A stretch of 64,000 bases of DNA from Kocuria subflava (GCF_012163155.1 NZ_JAAVUN010000003.1:25270-89269), one strand, 5' to 3'. Positions 48,449 through 58,139 are shown, counted from the stretch's first letter. Program-made: numbers and translations. Notes: generated by a model from the letters alone, not told the origin.

Positions 48449-49200
48449 CGGCTTTCTCCTGAAGTGATGCTCTGGCTTGGGCTGGTGGCAGCCGCGGTGG
48501 CGGGCCAGTCCAGTGGTGGCTGGTCGGTTGGGATTTCTGAGACCGCGCACAGTTGGGCTTCGCGGACCCGGAAATGGTGGGTCATCACCTCAACCACATC
48601 GGCAGGCGATACATTCCGTTCGAGTTCACGGCTGATGGAGGTCACACCGGCATCCGAAATCCCGCAGGGGATGAACCCACCGAACGGCGCCAGGTCATTG
48701 CTGCAGTTCAGGGAGATCCCGTGCATTGTGGTCCTGCGTGAAACCTGCACCCCGATCGCTGAGATCTTCCGCGCACCACCTTGATGGTCCGCAGGGATCC
48801 AGGCGCCGGAGCGTCCTTCCACGGTCACAGCCTTCAGCCCGAACTCCGCCACCACGTCAATCACCAGTTGCTCTAGCACGCGCACGAACTTCACGACGTC
48901 GATCGGCGTCTGCAGCCGCATGATCGGGTAGGCCACCAGTTGGCCGGGGCCGTGCCAGGTGATCTTTCCACCACGTCCTACTTCCACCACGTCCGTGCCG
49001 TCGGTGGGGTATTCCTCAGCTGATGCGCGGCGGCCGGCCGTGTAAACGGGTTGGTGCTCCACCAGCAACACCGTGTTTGCGCGCTCACCGGCTGCCACCT
49101 GCTGATGCACGGTTTTCTGCAGGTCCAGGGCGGGTTGGTAGGGCACCAGGTCCGGGGCCAGTCCCAGGTGTTCAAAGGACAGAGACATGGGCTCCACCAT
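48445..49200 (-). CDS. lipB: Lipoyl(octanoyl) transferase
   Basis: 251 aa. Transfers octanoate from acyl carrier protein to apo-lipoyl domains such as those of the E2 encoded nearby. Motifs: [39 protein letters not shown] (catalytic Lys) and [15 protein letters not shown] (catalytic Cys). The ATG at 49200 or one four codons later (MSLSFEHL) is the start. Confidence 0.95.
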   Translation of the reverse strand: MVEPMSLSFEHLGLAPDLVPYQPALDLQKTVHQQVAAGERANTVLLVEHQPVYTAGRRASAEEYPTDGTDVVEVGRGGKITWHGPGQLVAYPIMRLQTPIDVVKFVRVLEQLVIDVVAEFGLKAVTVEGRSGAWIPADHQGGARKISAIGVQVSRRTTMHGISLNCSNDLAPFGGFIPCGISDAGVTSISRELERNVSPADVVEVMTHHFRVREAQLCAVSEIPTDQPPLDWPATAAATSPSQSITSGESR

Positions 49201-49217
49201 ACGCCCGCAGATCGGCC

Positions 49218-49226
49218 TGTGGATAA
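49218..49226 (-). promoter_or_regulatory. Single consensus DnaA box
   Basis: TTATCCACA on the minus strand, in the 63-base gap between divergent lipB and the pseudokinase gene. A lone perfect 9-mer; may be chance. Confidence 0.35.
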
Positions 49227-49263
49227 CTCAGAATCGGGTGGGTTCGGCCTGCATGCTGGTGTC

Positions 49264-51033
49264 ATGGACACATCGGGGCCTTTCACACCGTCGTCGGGGT
49301 TGGCGCAGTTCGCAGACCGCGGGGCGTGGGCGCAGCGGGGGCGGCGGGTCACGGAGCCGGTCTCGGGGGAGAACTTTGTTCTCCTGCCGCTGCCCACGGA
49401 TGCGGACGCGCAGCAGAAGTGGACCCATCTTGCCCAGAGCTTGGCGGCCGTGGAGTCCGGTCCGCTGCGACCACCGCGGGCCGTGATCAACGACGACGAC
49501 GCCCTGTGGCTGCTGTTCGAGGACCTGCCGGGGCACACCTTGGCGGATGCCATCGGTCAACTCGGTGGTGCGGTTCAGGAGCAGGTGCTGCCGGCCCTGG
49601 CGCAGGCGCTGCGTGCCATGGGAGACCTGCACGACCGCGGACTCACCCTACGGCGACTGTCTTTGCGAGATCTGGTCAGTGAGCGTTCGAGGGATGCAGC
49701 CAGATGGTTCTTGGTGCTGACTCCTGATTCCGGGGTGCGGCCCTTGGGACCCGGCGCTGAGGCCGAGGAGATTCGAGGGGACCTGATCATGGTGGCAGCG
49801 GCTGCAACAACAGTGTTGACCGGACGGCGGCCCAGTGCGGGACGGATCCGGACTCCCTTGCAGACCGTTTGTCCCAGCCTGCCTGTCGCCGCACTTCAAG
49901 CTTTGGATGCACTTCTGGACGACCTGGACGCGGCTGACCCCGGGTCTGCGCGGATCGGTGACGTGAAAGCCCACATGAGATCAGGTGCGCCGGGGAATCC
50001 CGCGCGTGAGTTGGCGGATCAGTTGTGCGTTGTGGATCAGATGCCGGATCAGATGTCGATGCCCGATGACGCATCGGCGGTTGGTCAACCCGTGCATCCG
50101 GCACCGTCTCCGGTGCCTGAGCAGACAGGGATCGAGGACGACACTGAATCTCTGCCGGCGGTCCCACCCGTCCGGCCCCGCGTTCTGATGGACGACGACG
50201 ATCCTGCTACAGAGCCCACCGCCGCCGATCGAGTGTTCTCCGTTCTGGGCCAAGAAGCACAGGGCCGGGGCGGGGAGCGTGTGAGTCGTCCTCCGGTAAA
50301 TCCTCCGATTGTGCGGCGGACACCGGAGAGAGGACGGCCGGCTCGCCCCTGGGAGAGTCAAGACCAGCAGATCAGAGCGTCACGCACGCGGAAACCCATA
50401 GTGGTGCTGGTGGCGGCGGCGGTGATGATTGCCGGTGGCGCGGCCGCTGTGTGGAGCGTGAATGCCCAGGTCTCCCCACCGGACACGCAGACCGCCTCCG
50501 GGCATGGCGACGAATCCCAGACGCAGATTCACTCCCAGCGCCAGGCCGAGCCGCAGCAAGAGGCCGAACCGCAGCAAGAGGCCGAACCGCAGTCCCAAGG
50601 GCCTGCTTCGGCTCCGGCCACGGGCGGGTCGGCGCCAACGGCACCGGCTGCCACAACAGCAGATCCAGAAACGGAAGTTGAACAGGCCGTGGCTGATCTG
50701 GTCCACGTTCGTGGGCAGGCGCTCCGGGATGATGATTCCGCAGCCTTGGAGGGGGTTTACACCCCAGAGTCACCGGCCCTGGAGGCGGATCGGCATACGT
50801 TGGATCAGCTGGAAGCCGATCCCGCCACGGGCCACCATGCCTTCTCCGACTTGAGCATGGAGGTCAAACCGGGGAGCACGCAGGTGACGGAGGCAACCGC
50901 AACCTCAGCCCGGGTGAGAACCGCCGTTGATGCCCAGGGGCTGCCAGCCGGCCAGACGACGTCGCAAGAAATCGAGGCCACCGTGGTCAAGACCCAGGGC
51001 GGGTGGCGTCTGGAAACAGTGAAACCGCGGTGA
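49264..51033 (+). CDS. Pseudokinase-like membrane protein with extracellular NTF2-like domain
   Basis: 589 aa, not a known family I can name. Residues 30-200 look like a decayed protein kinase: hinge-like LWLLFEDLPGHTLADAI (81-97), LHDRGLTLRRLSLRDLV (122-138) where HRDxKPxN is expected, and RGDLIMVAAAATTVLTGRRP (171-190) like kinase subdomain IX. The Gly loop, catalytic Asp and DFG are absent. A disordered acidic linker leads to one transmembrane helix (about 378-400), a Gln/Glu/Pro repeat (EAEPQQ units) and an extracellular domain (about 475-589; VEQAVADLVHVRGQALRDDD to GGWRLETVKPR) resembling NTF2/SnoaL folds. Divergent from lipB. Start ATG 49264; no Shine-Dalgarno site seen. Confidence 0.7.
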   Translation: MDTSGPFTPSSGLAQFADRGAWAQRGRRVTEPVSGENFVLLPLPTDADAQQKWTHLAQSLAAVESGPLRPPRAVINDDDALWLLFEDLPGHTLADAIGQLGGAVQEQVLPALAQALRAMGDLHDRGLTLRRLSLRDLVSERSRDAARWFLVLTPDSGVRPLGPGAEAEEIRGDLIMVAAAATTVLTGRRPSAGRIRTPLQTVCPSLPVAALQALDALLDDLDAADPGSARIGDVKAHMRSGAPGNPARELADQLCVVDQMPDQMSMPDDASAVGQPVHPAPSPVPEQTGIEDDTESLPAVPPVRPRVLMDDDDPATEPTAADRVFSVLGQEAQGRGGERVSRPPVNPPIVRRTPERGRPARPWESQDQQIRASRTRKPIVVLVAAAVMIAGGAAAVWSVNAQVSPPDTQTASGHGDESQTQIHSQRQAEPQQEAEPQQEAEPQSQGPASAPATGGSAPTAPAATTADPETEVEQAVADLVHVRGQALRDDDSAALEGVYTPESPALEADRHTLDQLEADPATGHHAFSDLSMEVKPGSTQVTEATATSARVRTAVDAQGLPAGQTTSQEIEATVVKTQGGWRLETVKPR

Positions 51034-51064
51034 ACAGCATTCAGGCAATGCCGTTCACCGCGGT
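51024..51064 (+). terminator. Two-part hairpin overlapping the pseudokinase stop codon
   Basis: ACCGCGGTGAAC (51024-51035) pairs exactly with GTTCACCGCGGT (51053-51064); inside, GCATT pairs with AATGC. The stop codon is within the 5' arm. Confidence 0.72.
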
Positions 51065-51110
51065 CGGTGATGTGTGACCTTCTGGCCACGGACACATCAG
51101 GATGCGGGTC

Positions 51111-51461
51111 TCACCACATGACGGCCACAATCATGGCGATCAGGGCGGTGCCGCCCGTGCCGTGAGCCAAACCCGTGGAGACGGCCTCGCCCTTGCGCTG
51201 CTTGCGCCATCCGATCAGGGCGGCAATGAACACACCCAGTGCCAGCAGCAGCTTGACACCGATCTTGGCGTGGTTGACCACGATGTCCGGGTTGAACTCG
51301 TTGAGCGTCACCAGCAACAGACCGGAGACCAGCATGGCGATCGAAGCACCGAACTGCCATCCAGTGACAGTGGGCTTCCGGAAGGTGGCGATCCAGGTGC
51401 CGATGATGACGGCGGCACCGAATAGGTGAACCAGAACAAGCAGAGAATGCACAAAATCCAT
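51111..51461 (-). CDS. Small four-helix membrane protein
   Basis: 116 aa with four hydrophobic segments (about 4-25, 38-52, 67-86, 97-115), only short polar loops. His12 in LVHLFGAA and His64 in VVNHAKIGVK are the kind of membrane His seen in CopD/heme-binding small proteins, but the family cannot be named safely. ATG is six bases after a -10 hexamer. Convergent with the pseudokinase gene. Confidence 0.75.
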   Translation of the reverse strand: MDFVHSLLVLVHLFGAAVIIGTWIATFRKPTVTGWQFGASIAMLVSGLLLVTLNEFNPDIVVNHAKIGVKLLLALGVFIAALIGWRKQRKGEAVSTGLAHGTGGTALIAMIVAVMW

Positions 51462-51467
51462 GCTGCG

Positions 51468-51473
51468 AGCCTA
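51468..51473 (-). promoter_or_regulatory. -10 element of the four-helix protein gene (leaderless type)
   Basis: TAGGCT on the minus strand, six bases (CGCAGC) before the ATG. Confidence 0.55.
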
Positions 51474-51575
51474 CTAAAGAGCTCCCTGCCGCCGCGGTGG
51501 TTGCCAGGGATACCCGGTGAGGGGTACGCCACAACAGGCAATCTGCACCGGGCGCGGCTTCCTCCAACGAAGACG

Positions 51576-51620
51576 AAGGGTTGGGGTTCCACGTGCTTGG
51601 CACGTGAAACCCCACCCCTT
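51576..51620. repeat. 21-bp imperfect palindrome
   Basis: Arms 51576-51596 and 51600-51620 pair at 19 of 21 positions around a 3-base loop; the core is CCACGTGC/GCACGTG. It may be a second terminator for sucB. Confidence 0.75.
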
Positions 51621-51652
51621 CACCACGGTGGTCACCGACTACAGCGGCTGGT

Positions 51653-51685
51653 CGTGTGAGTTGCACCCGGAGGGCAACTCACACG
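51653..51685 (-). terminator. sucB terminator hairpin
   Basis: CGTGTGAGTTGC (51653-51664) pairs exactly with GCAACTCACACG (51674-51685), starting three bases after the sucB stop. Confidence 0.75.
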
Positions 51686-51688
51686 GCG

Positions 51689-53569
51689 TCACAGCTCCAG
51701 CGCACCCTCAAAGCGGCCCTCTTCCAGGCGTGCCTTCATGGTCTGCAGGAAGCGACCGGCGTCGGCACCGTCCACGATCCGGTGATCGTAGGTCAGGGAC
51801 AGGTAGCACATGTGGCGAATGGCGATCACGTCATTGCCATCGGCGTCCTGGATGACCATGGGGCGCTTCACGATCGTGCCCGTGCCCAGGATGGCAACCT
51901 GGGGCTGGTTGATGATCGGGGTGTCGAACAGTGCGCCAAAGGAACCGATGTTGGTGATGGTGAACGTGCCACCGGTCAACTCATCGGGGCCAATGGAGCC
52001 GTCCTTGGCGCGGGCACCCAGGTCAGCGATCGAGGAAGCCAGCCCGGGCAGCTGCATGTCGCCGGCGTTGCGGATCACGGGAACCAAGAGGCCGCGCGGC
52101 GTGTCCACGGCAATGGCCAGGTCCTCGGAGCCGTTGTAGACGATCTCCTTCTGATCTTCCTTGAAGGTGCAGTTCAGGGCGGGGTTGGCCTTCAAAGCCT
52201 CCGCCACGGCCTGAGCGAAGAACGGCAGGAAAGTCAGCTTGGCGCCGTGCTTCTCCTGGAAGCCGTTCTTTGCCTTGTTGCGCAGAGAAGCCACGCGGGT
52301 CATGTCCACCTCGGTGACCTGCGTCAGCTGAGCGGACTCCTGCAGGGACTCGCGCATGCGCTTGGCAATGGTCATCCGAATGCGCGGAGCCTTCTCCGTG
52401 GTACCTCGCTTGTCCGAAACGGGGAGGATGGTGGTGGGCTCGCCGTTGTCCGCCACCGGGGTGAGGGAGGACTTGCCGGAACCGGAGGACGCCGGAGCGG
52501 ACTCGGCAGCGGCCAGCACGTCCTGCTTGCGGATACGTCCACCCACACCAGTGCCCTTGACAGAGCCCAGGTCAACGCCCTTGTCCTTGGCCAGCTTGCG
52601 CACCAAGGGAGTCACGTAGGCGCTGCCAGAATCCCCTGAGGACTCGGCCGCTGCACCGCCAGAAGTACCGGTGGACTCTTCAGCCTTCTCCGGTGCTGCT
52701 TCATTCTGGGAGTCGTCCTTGGCTGATTCCTTGGTCTCGGAAGAGGCCTTCTTGTCTGCGGCCTCGTCCGTGGCCTCCGGGGTGGAGGAGGACGTTGCGG
52801 CGTCCTCGATCTCCTCGGCGGAGTCAGCGGAATCACCGGAGTCGGCAGATTCTGCAGATTCGGCCGAGTCCTCAGATTCAGCAGAATCCTGGGAGTCCTG
52901 GGAGTCATCCGAGGAGCCCGCGGCGTCGGCGTCACCGATCAAGGCCAGAACCTGGCCGACCTCGGCGTCCTCGTCCTCCTGGACCTTGATCTCCAGCAGG
53001 GTGCCCGCCACGGGGGAGGGAACCTCGGTGTCGACCTTGTCGGTGGAGACCTCCAGGAGGGGCTCGTCCACCTCAACCTCTTCGCCGACTTCCTTGAGCC
53101 AACGGGTCACGGTGCCCTCGGTCACGGACTCACCCAAGGCGGGCAGAGTGACCTCCGTACCGGAACCACCCGAGGACTTCTTGGGAGCGGACTCGGCGTC
53201 CTTGTCCTGGGCCGGTTCCTCGGACTGGTCAAAGCCTCCGGACTCATCGTCGGAGTCCTGGGACTCGTCCGTAGCTTCTTCTTCTGCGGAATCCTCCGAG
53301 CTGGAATCCGAGTCGGAATCACCGGATCCGGAACCGTCTCCGATGACCACCAGAGGTGCGCCCACCTCAACGTCTTCGTCTTCTTCGACCAGGATCTTCT
53401 CGATCACACCGGCCACGGGAGAGGGGACCTCGGTGTCCACCTTGTCCGTTGAAACTTCAACCAGGGGTTCGTCGACGGCGACTTCGTCGCCGACTTCCTT
53501 GAGCCAACGGGTCACGGTGCCTTCGGTGACGGATTCACCGAGGGCCGGAAGGTTCACGGTTTCTGACAT
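51689..53569 (-). CDS. sucB: 2-oxoacid dehydrogenase E2 (dihydrolipoyl acyltransferase)
   Basis: 626 aa. Two lipoyl domains, near residues 3-77 and 138-212, each with the lipoylation motif STDKVDTEVPSPVAG; an E3-binding domain (YVTPLVRKLAKDKGVDL...GVGGRIRKQDVL, about 335-375); and a C-terminal catalytic domain with SLTYDHRIVDGADAG (His/Asp). The linkers are extremely Asp/Glu/Ser-rich. Likely the pyruvate/2-oxoglutarate complex E2 of Actinobacteria; substrate not certain. lpdA is upstream on the same strand. Confidence 0.93.
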   Translation of the reverse strand: MSETVNLPALGESVTEGTVTRWLKEVGDEVAVDEPLVEVSTDKVDTEVPSPVAGVIEKILVEEDEDVEVGAPLVVIGDGSGSGDSDSDSSSEDSAEEEATDESQDSDDESGGFDQSEEPAQDKDAESAPKKSSGGSGTEVTLPALGESVTEGTVTRWLKEVGEEVEVDEPLLEVSTDKVDTEVPSPVAGTLLEIKVQEDEDAEVGQVLALIGDADAAGSSDDSQDSQDSAESEDSAESAESADSGDSADSAEEIEDAATSSSTPEATDEAADKKASSETKESAKDDSQNEAAPEKAEESTGTSGGAAAESSGDSGSAYVTPLVRKLAKDKGVDLGSVKGTGVGGRIRKQDVLAAAESAPASSGSGKSSLTPVADNGEPTTILPVSDKRGTTEKAPRIRMTIAKRMRESLQESAQLTQVTEVDMTRVASLRNKAKNGFQEKHGAKLTFLPFFAQAVAEALKANPALNCTFKEDQKEIVYNGSEDLAIAVDTPRGLLVPVIRNAGDMQLPGLASSIADLGARAKDGSIGPDELTGGTFTITNIGSFGALFDTPIINQPQVAILGTGTIVKRPMVIQDADGNDVIAIRHMCYLSLTYDHRIVDGADAGRFLQTMKARLEEGRFEGALEL

Positions 53570-53686
53570 TGTCTGACCGTCTCTTTCTTCTGTGCGCTGA
53601 TGACAGCTTGTGCGTGGTGTCTGGAGGGCGAAGGTGTCGCTGATCGGTGTGGCCCGGCCCGGGACGGACCGGGCCACACCGGATGA

Positions 53687-55075
53687 TCAGCCGTGCAGGG
53701 GCGTGCCTGCCAAGGCCATGGCAGCTTCGCCGATGGCTTCGTTCTGAGTCGGGTGGGCGTGGATGAAGGCCGCCAGGTCCTCGGGGTAGGCCTCCCAGTT
53801 GACGATCAACTGGCCTTCGCCGATCTGCTCGGAGGTTCGCTTGCCGATGGCGTGGAAGCCGATGATGGGGCCGTCCTTCTCCCGGACCAGCTTGACGATG
53901 CCGCCGGTGCCCAGGATGGAGGACTTTCCGTTGCCCAGCAGGTTGTACTCGAAGGTCTGGACGTTTTCCTTGCCGAACTTCTCCTCAGCCTTGGGCTGGG
54001 TGTAGCCCACAGAGGAAATCTCCGGTTCGGTGAAGGTCACCTTGGGAATGTTGACGTCCTCAACGGTCACCGGGTTCAGGCCAGCGATCTCTTCGGCCAC
54101 GAATCGGCCCTGCTGGTAACCGCGGTGAGCCAGCTGCACGCCGGGAACGATGTCGCCGATCGCGTAGATGTTGCCCACACCGGTGTGCAGACGATCGTTG
54201 GGGGTCACAAAGCCGCGATCCATGGGGATGCCAACTTCCTCGTAACCCATCTCAGCGGTGTTGGGCCCGCGGCCCACGGCCACGAGCACGACGTCGGCCT
54301 CGAAGACCTTGCCGTCAGCCAGAGTGACCTTGGCGCCGTTCTCGTCCTGCTCCACCTTCTCGAAGAAGGTGCCCAAGTTGGACTTGATGCCCTTCTTTTT
54401 GAATTCCTTCTCCAGGATCTTGATGATCGCGGGGTCCTCGTTCGGAACCAAGTGGTCCAGGCCTTCAATGACCGTGACCTCCACACCGAAGGAGTTCCAC
54501 ATGGAGGCGAACTCGCAACCGATCACGCCACCGCCCAGAACGATCGCGGACTTGGGCGTCCAGTCGATTTCCAGCGCCTCGGTGGAGGTCATGATCCGGT
54601 CACGGATCTCGATGCCCATGGTCTTGGACACGGAACCGGAAGCCAGGACGATGTGCTTGCCGGTGTAGGTGGTGCCGTTGGCCTCAATGGTGTTCTCACC
54701 GGTGAGCTTGCCGAAACCATCCACCACGGTGATCTTCTTGGACTTCAACAGGCCCTGGAGCCCCTTGAACTTCCCAGCCACGATGCCGTTCTTGTAGTCA
54801 CGCACAGCACCCATGTCCACGGAGTCCACGGACAGCTTCACGCCGTACTTCTCTGACTCCTTGGCATCCGCCACGAGCTCGGCGGAGTGCAGGTAGGCCT
54901 TGGTGGGGATGCAACCCCAGTGGAGGCAGGTGCCACCCACCTTGCTCTTTTCGAACAGGGCCACGGTGTAACCCAGCTGCACGGCGCGAAGTGCTGCCGC
55001 GTAACCGGCGCTGCCGCCGCCCAGTACCAGAATGTCGAATTCGTTCTCCGCCACGGATGATGCTCCCTTGCTCAT
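53687..55075 (-). CDS. lpdA: Dihydrolipoyl dehydrogenase (E3)
   Basis: 462 aa FAD enzyme reoxidising the lipoyl group. FAD motif VLGGGSAGYAAA, redox disulfide GGTCLHWGCIP (Cys50, Cys55), NAD motif VLGGGVIGCEFASMWNSFG, YAIGDIVPG, and dimer-interface active-site HAHPTQNEA (His-Glu). ATG with GAGG four bases upstream; TAGAGT at 55133-55138 on the minus strand is a candidate -10. Upstream of sucB, 118 bases apart. Confidence 0.96.
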   Translation of the reverse strand: MSKGASSVAENEFDILVLGGGSAGYAAALRAVQLGYTVALFEKSKVGGTCLHWGCIPTKAYLHSAELVADAKESEKYGVKLSVDSVDMGAVRDYKNGIVAGKFKGLQGLLKSKKITVVDGFGKLTGENTIEANGTTYTGKHIVLASGSVSKTMGIEIRDRIMTSTEALEIDWTPKSAIVLGGGVIGCEFASMWNSFGVEVTVIEGLDHLVPNEDPAIIKILEKEFKKKGIKSNLGTFFEKVEQDENGAKVTLADGKVFEADVVLVAVGRGPNTAEMGYEEVGIPMDRGFVTPNDRLHTGVGNIYAIGDIVPGVQLAHRGYQQGRFVAEEIAGLNPVTVEDVNIPKVTFTEPEISSVGYTQPKAEEKFGKENVQTFEYNLLGNGKSSILGTGGIVKLVREKDGPIIGFHAIGKRTSEQIGEGQLIVNWEAYPEDLAAFIHAHPTQNEAIGEAAMALAGTPLHG

Positions 55076-55192
55076 TGATCCTCTAGCGACGCCTCCATGC
55101 GGGCCTCGCCAGGCTCACTGTGGTTCAGGCCCACTCTAGTCAAGCGAACTGTTCCTCAGCCACACGAGCCGGGCGCGGCGTCCTGGCTTACG

Positions 55193-56827
55193 TCACACAG
55201 GCCGGCCTGCCACCAGCTCGATTGCGGCAAACATGGTGCGGACGCCAAAGCCCGTGCCTTGCTTTGGGGTGTAGCCCCACGGCTTGGACTCGTTGAAGGA
55301 GGGACCGGCGATGTCCAGGTGTGCCCAGGGGCCCACCGGCTCGATGGCCGATTCCTCAGCGGACTCCTCGGCACCGGCGAATTCTTTGAGGAACAGACCG
55401 GCCGAGAGCATCCCGCCGTTTCGGTCGCCGATGTTCTTGATGTCCGCCACGTCCGAATCCAGCGAAGCCCGCAGGTGGTGGGGCAGCGGCATGGGCCACA
55501 GATCCTCACCCGAGGCCACAGATGCGGCCAGAACGGTCTCCACGGCGTCGTCGTCGCCCATGACCCCGGCGGTCTGGGCGCCCAGGGCCACCATCTGGGC
55601 CCCGGTCAGCGTTGCGATGTCCAGCAGCAACCCGGGATCCTCCTCGCGCGCTGCCACCAGGCCGTCGGCCAGAACCAGTCGGCCTTCAGCATCCGTGTTG
55701 AGCACCTCCACGGTGCGCCCACCACGGATGGTGATGACATCGCCTGGGCGCGTTGCCGTGGATGACGGCATGTTCTCGGCCAGACACAACCACCCGGTCA
55801 CGGACACGGGCAGTTCAGCTTCGGCTGCGGCGAACACAGTGGCCAGAACGGCGGCGGCGCCTGCCATGTCGGACTTCATGGTCATCATGGAGTTGGCCGG
55901 CTTCAAGGACAATCCACCGGAGTCGAAGGTGATGCCCTTGCCCACCAGTCCCACGGACTCCACCGGCTTCTTGGGCTCCCACCCGATGCGCACCAGGCGT
56001 GGCGGGCGTGAAGCGCCCTGACCCACACCGATCAGCCCACCGAATCCGCCCTGCTCCAGCTCGGATTCATCCAGGACCTCCACGGAAACGCGGCCCGCCG
56101 CCTGTCCTGCAAGGTCCTGGGCCAGCTGTGCCACGGAGGCCGGGTACACGGTGTCCGGGGAAAGCGTCACCAGAATCCTGGCACGGGCCACGGCGCGGCC
56201 CAGGATCTCTGCCCGGGCCAAGGCCGTGCTCACGGCCTTGGCGTCCAGACCAGCGGTGAGCAGGGTGGCCGTGGCCAACGGAGCGCCCACCGTGTGGGCG
56301 GACTTCCCCTTCTGTGCGGCAAAGGAGTAAGCGCCGAGCGTGATCCCTTCCGCAACCGCTGCGGCCTCCTCAACGGTTTCCACGGGCAGGGCGAAGACTG
56401 CGTGTTCAGTCTTGGTCAAAGCGCGGGTGGCTGCACCGGCTGCACGGCGCAGCCCCTCAGCGGCCGAGTTGGCTTCATGACCTTTGCCCAAGCCGGTCAG
56501 CACAATCACGGGCCACGGGGAACCCTTGGGTGCTGCGATCTTGCGGACATCGTCCACCGCGCCCGTGGCGCCCACCGCCGCGGCTTGCTCCTGGAGGTTC
56601 TCCGGCAGGGCCTTGGCATCGGACGGAAGGATGACTGACGGGCCCTCCGCTGTCTTGGCGACAGCGATGACCACGGCATGTGCAGTGTTCTTGCTCAGCT
56701 TCTTGTCCGTGGCGGAGACGGCCACGGACTGAGCTGGGAGCAACTGCAGCAGCGTGGGGGCTTCCGGAGTGGTGTTCTGGGACGGGCGGGCGGTGCGGCG
56801 TCGCGGTGTGGCCGATGAACGGGGCAT
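55193..56827 (-). CDS. pepA: Leucyl aminopeptidase (M17)
   Basis: 544 aa. Two-metal cytosolic aminopeptidase. Metal/active site: VGKGITFDSGGLSLKPANSMMTMKSDMAGAA (Lys, Asp, Lys, Asp) and NTDAEGRLVLADGL (Asp, Glu, Arg). ATG 56827 is chosen because AAGGAAGG lies upstream; the frame is open 33 codons further without conserved sequence. N-terminal macrodomain-like half is Ala-rich. Confidence 0.94.
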   Translation of the reverse strand: MPRSSATPRRRTARPSQNTTPEAPTLLQLLPAQSVAVSATDKKLSKNTAHAVVIAVAKTAEGPSVILPSDAKALPENLQEQAAAVGATGAVDDVRKIAAPKGSPWPVIVLTGLGKGHEANSAAEGLRRAAGAATRALTKTEHAVFALPVETVEEAAAVAEGITLGAYSFAAQKGKSAHTVGAPLATATLLTAGLDAKAVSTALARAEILGRAVARARILVTLSPDTVYPASVAQLAQDLAGQAAGRVSVEVLDESELEQGGFGGLIGVGQGASRPPRLVRIGWEPKKPVESVGLVGKGITFDSGGLSLKPANSMMTMKSDMAGAAAVLATVFAAAEAELPVSVTGWLCLAENMPSSTATRPGDVITIRGGRTVEVLNTDAEGRLVLADGLVAAREEDPGLLLDIATLTGAQMVALGAQTAGVMGDDDAVETVLAASVASGEDLWPMPLPHHLRASLDSDVADIKNIGDRNGGMLSAGLFLKEFAGAEESAEESAIEPVGPWAHLDIAGPSFNESKPWGYTPKQGTGFGVRTMFAAIELVAGRPV

Positions 56828-57184
56828 GTGATCTCTGCCTTCCTTGTGAGGTGTGGCGGTGATGGCGCCACCGACAAGCGATTCTTGGGACGTGGTGGAG
56901 ATGCTATCTGTGTCCTCGGACACCACATTGGGTTGAACTCGGGCTGTTCGCCCCCAGCAGGGGTTCAGTGGTGCGTCGTCGTCTCCGGTGATGGCTCCAC
57001 CAATGGGCCCCGACGCGGGTGCACCGGTGGGCGCACAGGGGAATCACGCTGGGGAATAAGGTGCCGGCCGTCCACCGTTGACTGTGCCTGGGCCGGTGGG
57101 TCCGTGGCGCCGTCACGGTGCGCTCACGGATACGGTGCCGCGCCCGCGTAGAGTTTCCAGAACCTTCACATCCAGGAGCGAACC
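56828..57184. other. pepA-PAC2 divergent intergenic region
   Basis: 357 bases between divergent genes. TAGAGT at 57149-57154 is a candidate -10 for the PAC2 gene; AGGAG precedes its GTG. No RNA gene or repeat seen. Confidence 0.4.
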
Positions 57185-58099
57185 GTGGTTGATCCTTCCG
57201 AGTTGTACTTGGGCAATCCCAGCCTGCTGGATGACCCGCGCCTTCACGGGGCACCGTTGATCATTTCCCTGTCCGGGTATGCGGAGGGCGGCCAGATCAG
57301 CGATCAGATCCGCGAGACACTGCTGGAATCCCTGCCCCATGACGTCCTGGCCCGGTTCGACCCCGACCAGCTGCGGGATTACCGCGCCCGGCGGCCCCAT
57401 GTGCGGTTCGTGGAGGACCACTTTGAGCGTGTGGACACTCCGGAACTGACCCTCTACGGACTCACCGATCCCCTGGGACGGCACTTCAGCCTGTTGGCCG
57501 GGCCGGAGCCTGACTTGCAGTGGAACCGTTTCGTGGACGCCGTGGTGGATCTTGCCCAGCGCTTGGACACATCGATCGTGATGAACGTGACCGGTATTCC
57601 CATGCCCGTGCCGCACACCCGGCCGTTCCTGGTCTCCGTGCACGGAACACGAACCGATCTGGTGGCCCAGAATCACAACCAACGTCCAGTGGCCGAGATG
57701 AGTTCTTCCATGGCTCAGCAGCTGGAGATCCGTTTCGGTGAGCTGGGGCTGGACACCATTGGGTTCACGGTGCACGTGCCGCAGTACTTGGCCGATGCCC
57801 GCCTTCCGCAGATCACTGTGACAGCTTTTGAGCACGTGGCTGCTGCCACCGGCCTCACCCTGCCCACAGACGTTCTGCGCGACGCCGGGGCGGATGTGAT
57901 TCAGCGCATCGAGGAGCAGGTCTCCGGGGCCCCGGAGGTGCAGGCCGTGATCGAATCCATGGAGAACCGCTACGACGAGGTCGTGGAGGACACAGGTCAA
58001 CGGTCCCTGTTGGCAGGAGATGAATCCGAACTGCCGGATGCTGACGAGATCGGTGCGGCAGTGGAGGCCTTCCTGGCCAATCAGCCCGAGGAAGACTGA
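57185..58099 (+). CDS. PAC2 family protein
   Basis: 304 aa soluble protein of the proteasome-assembly-chaperone-2-like (PAC2) superfamily: APLIISLSGYAEGGQISDQI at the N-terminus, RRPHVRFVEDHFE, LAGPEPDLQWNRFVDAVVDLA, GIPMPVPHTRP and VPQYLADARLPQ. The C-terminal tail is acidic. Actinobacterial members are co-conserved with the proteasome system, but no proteasome genes lie here. GTG start with AGGAG seven bases upstream. Confidence 0.88.
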   Translation: MVDPSELYLGNPSLLDDPRLHGAPLIISLSGYAEGGQISDQIRETLLESLPHDVLARFDPDQLRDYRARRPHVRFVEDHFERVDTPELTLYGLTDPLGRHFSLLAGPEPDLQWNRFVDAVVDLAQRLDTSIVMNVTGIPMPVPHTRPFLVSVHGTRTDLVAQNHNQRPVAEMSSSMAQQLEIRFGELGLDTIGFTVHVPQYLADARLPQITVTAFEHVAAATGLTLPTDVLRDAGADVIQRIEEQVSGAPEVQAVIESMENRYDEVVEDTGQRSLLAGDESELPDADEIGAAVEAFLANQPEED

Positions 58100-58139
58100 G
58101 CACGGGCATGACCACTGACATCACGGGTGTCAGCGCGCC

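Noticed and set aside
52671..53576. 301-codon Ser/Ala/Glu-rich frame antisense to sucB
   Set aside because: It mirrors the Asp/Glu/Ser linkers of SucB and its lipoyl repeats; no start signal.
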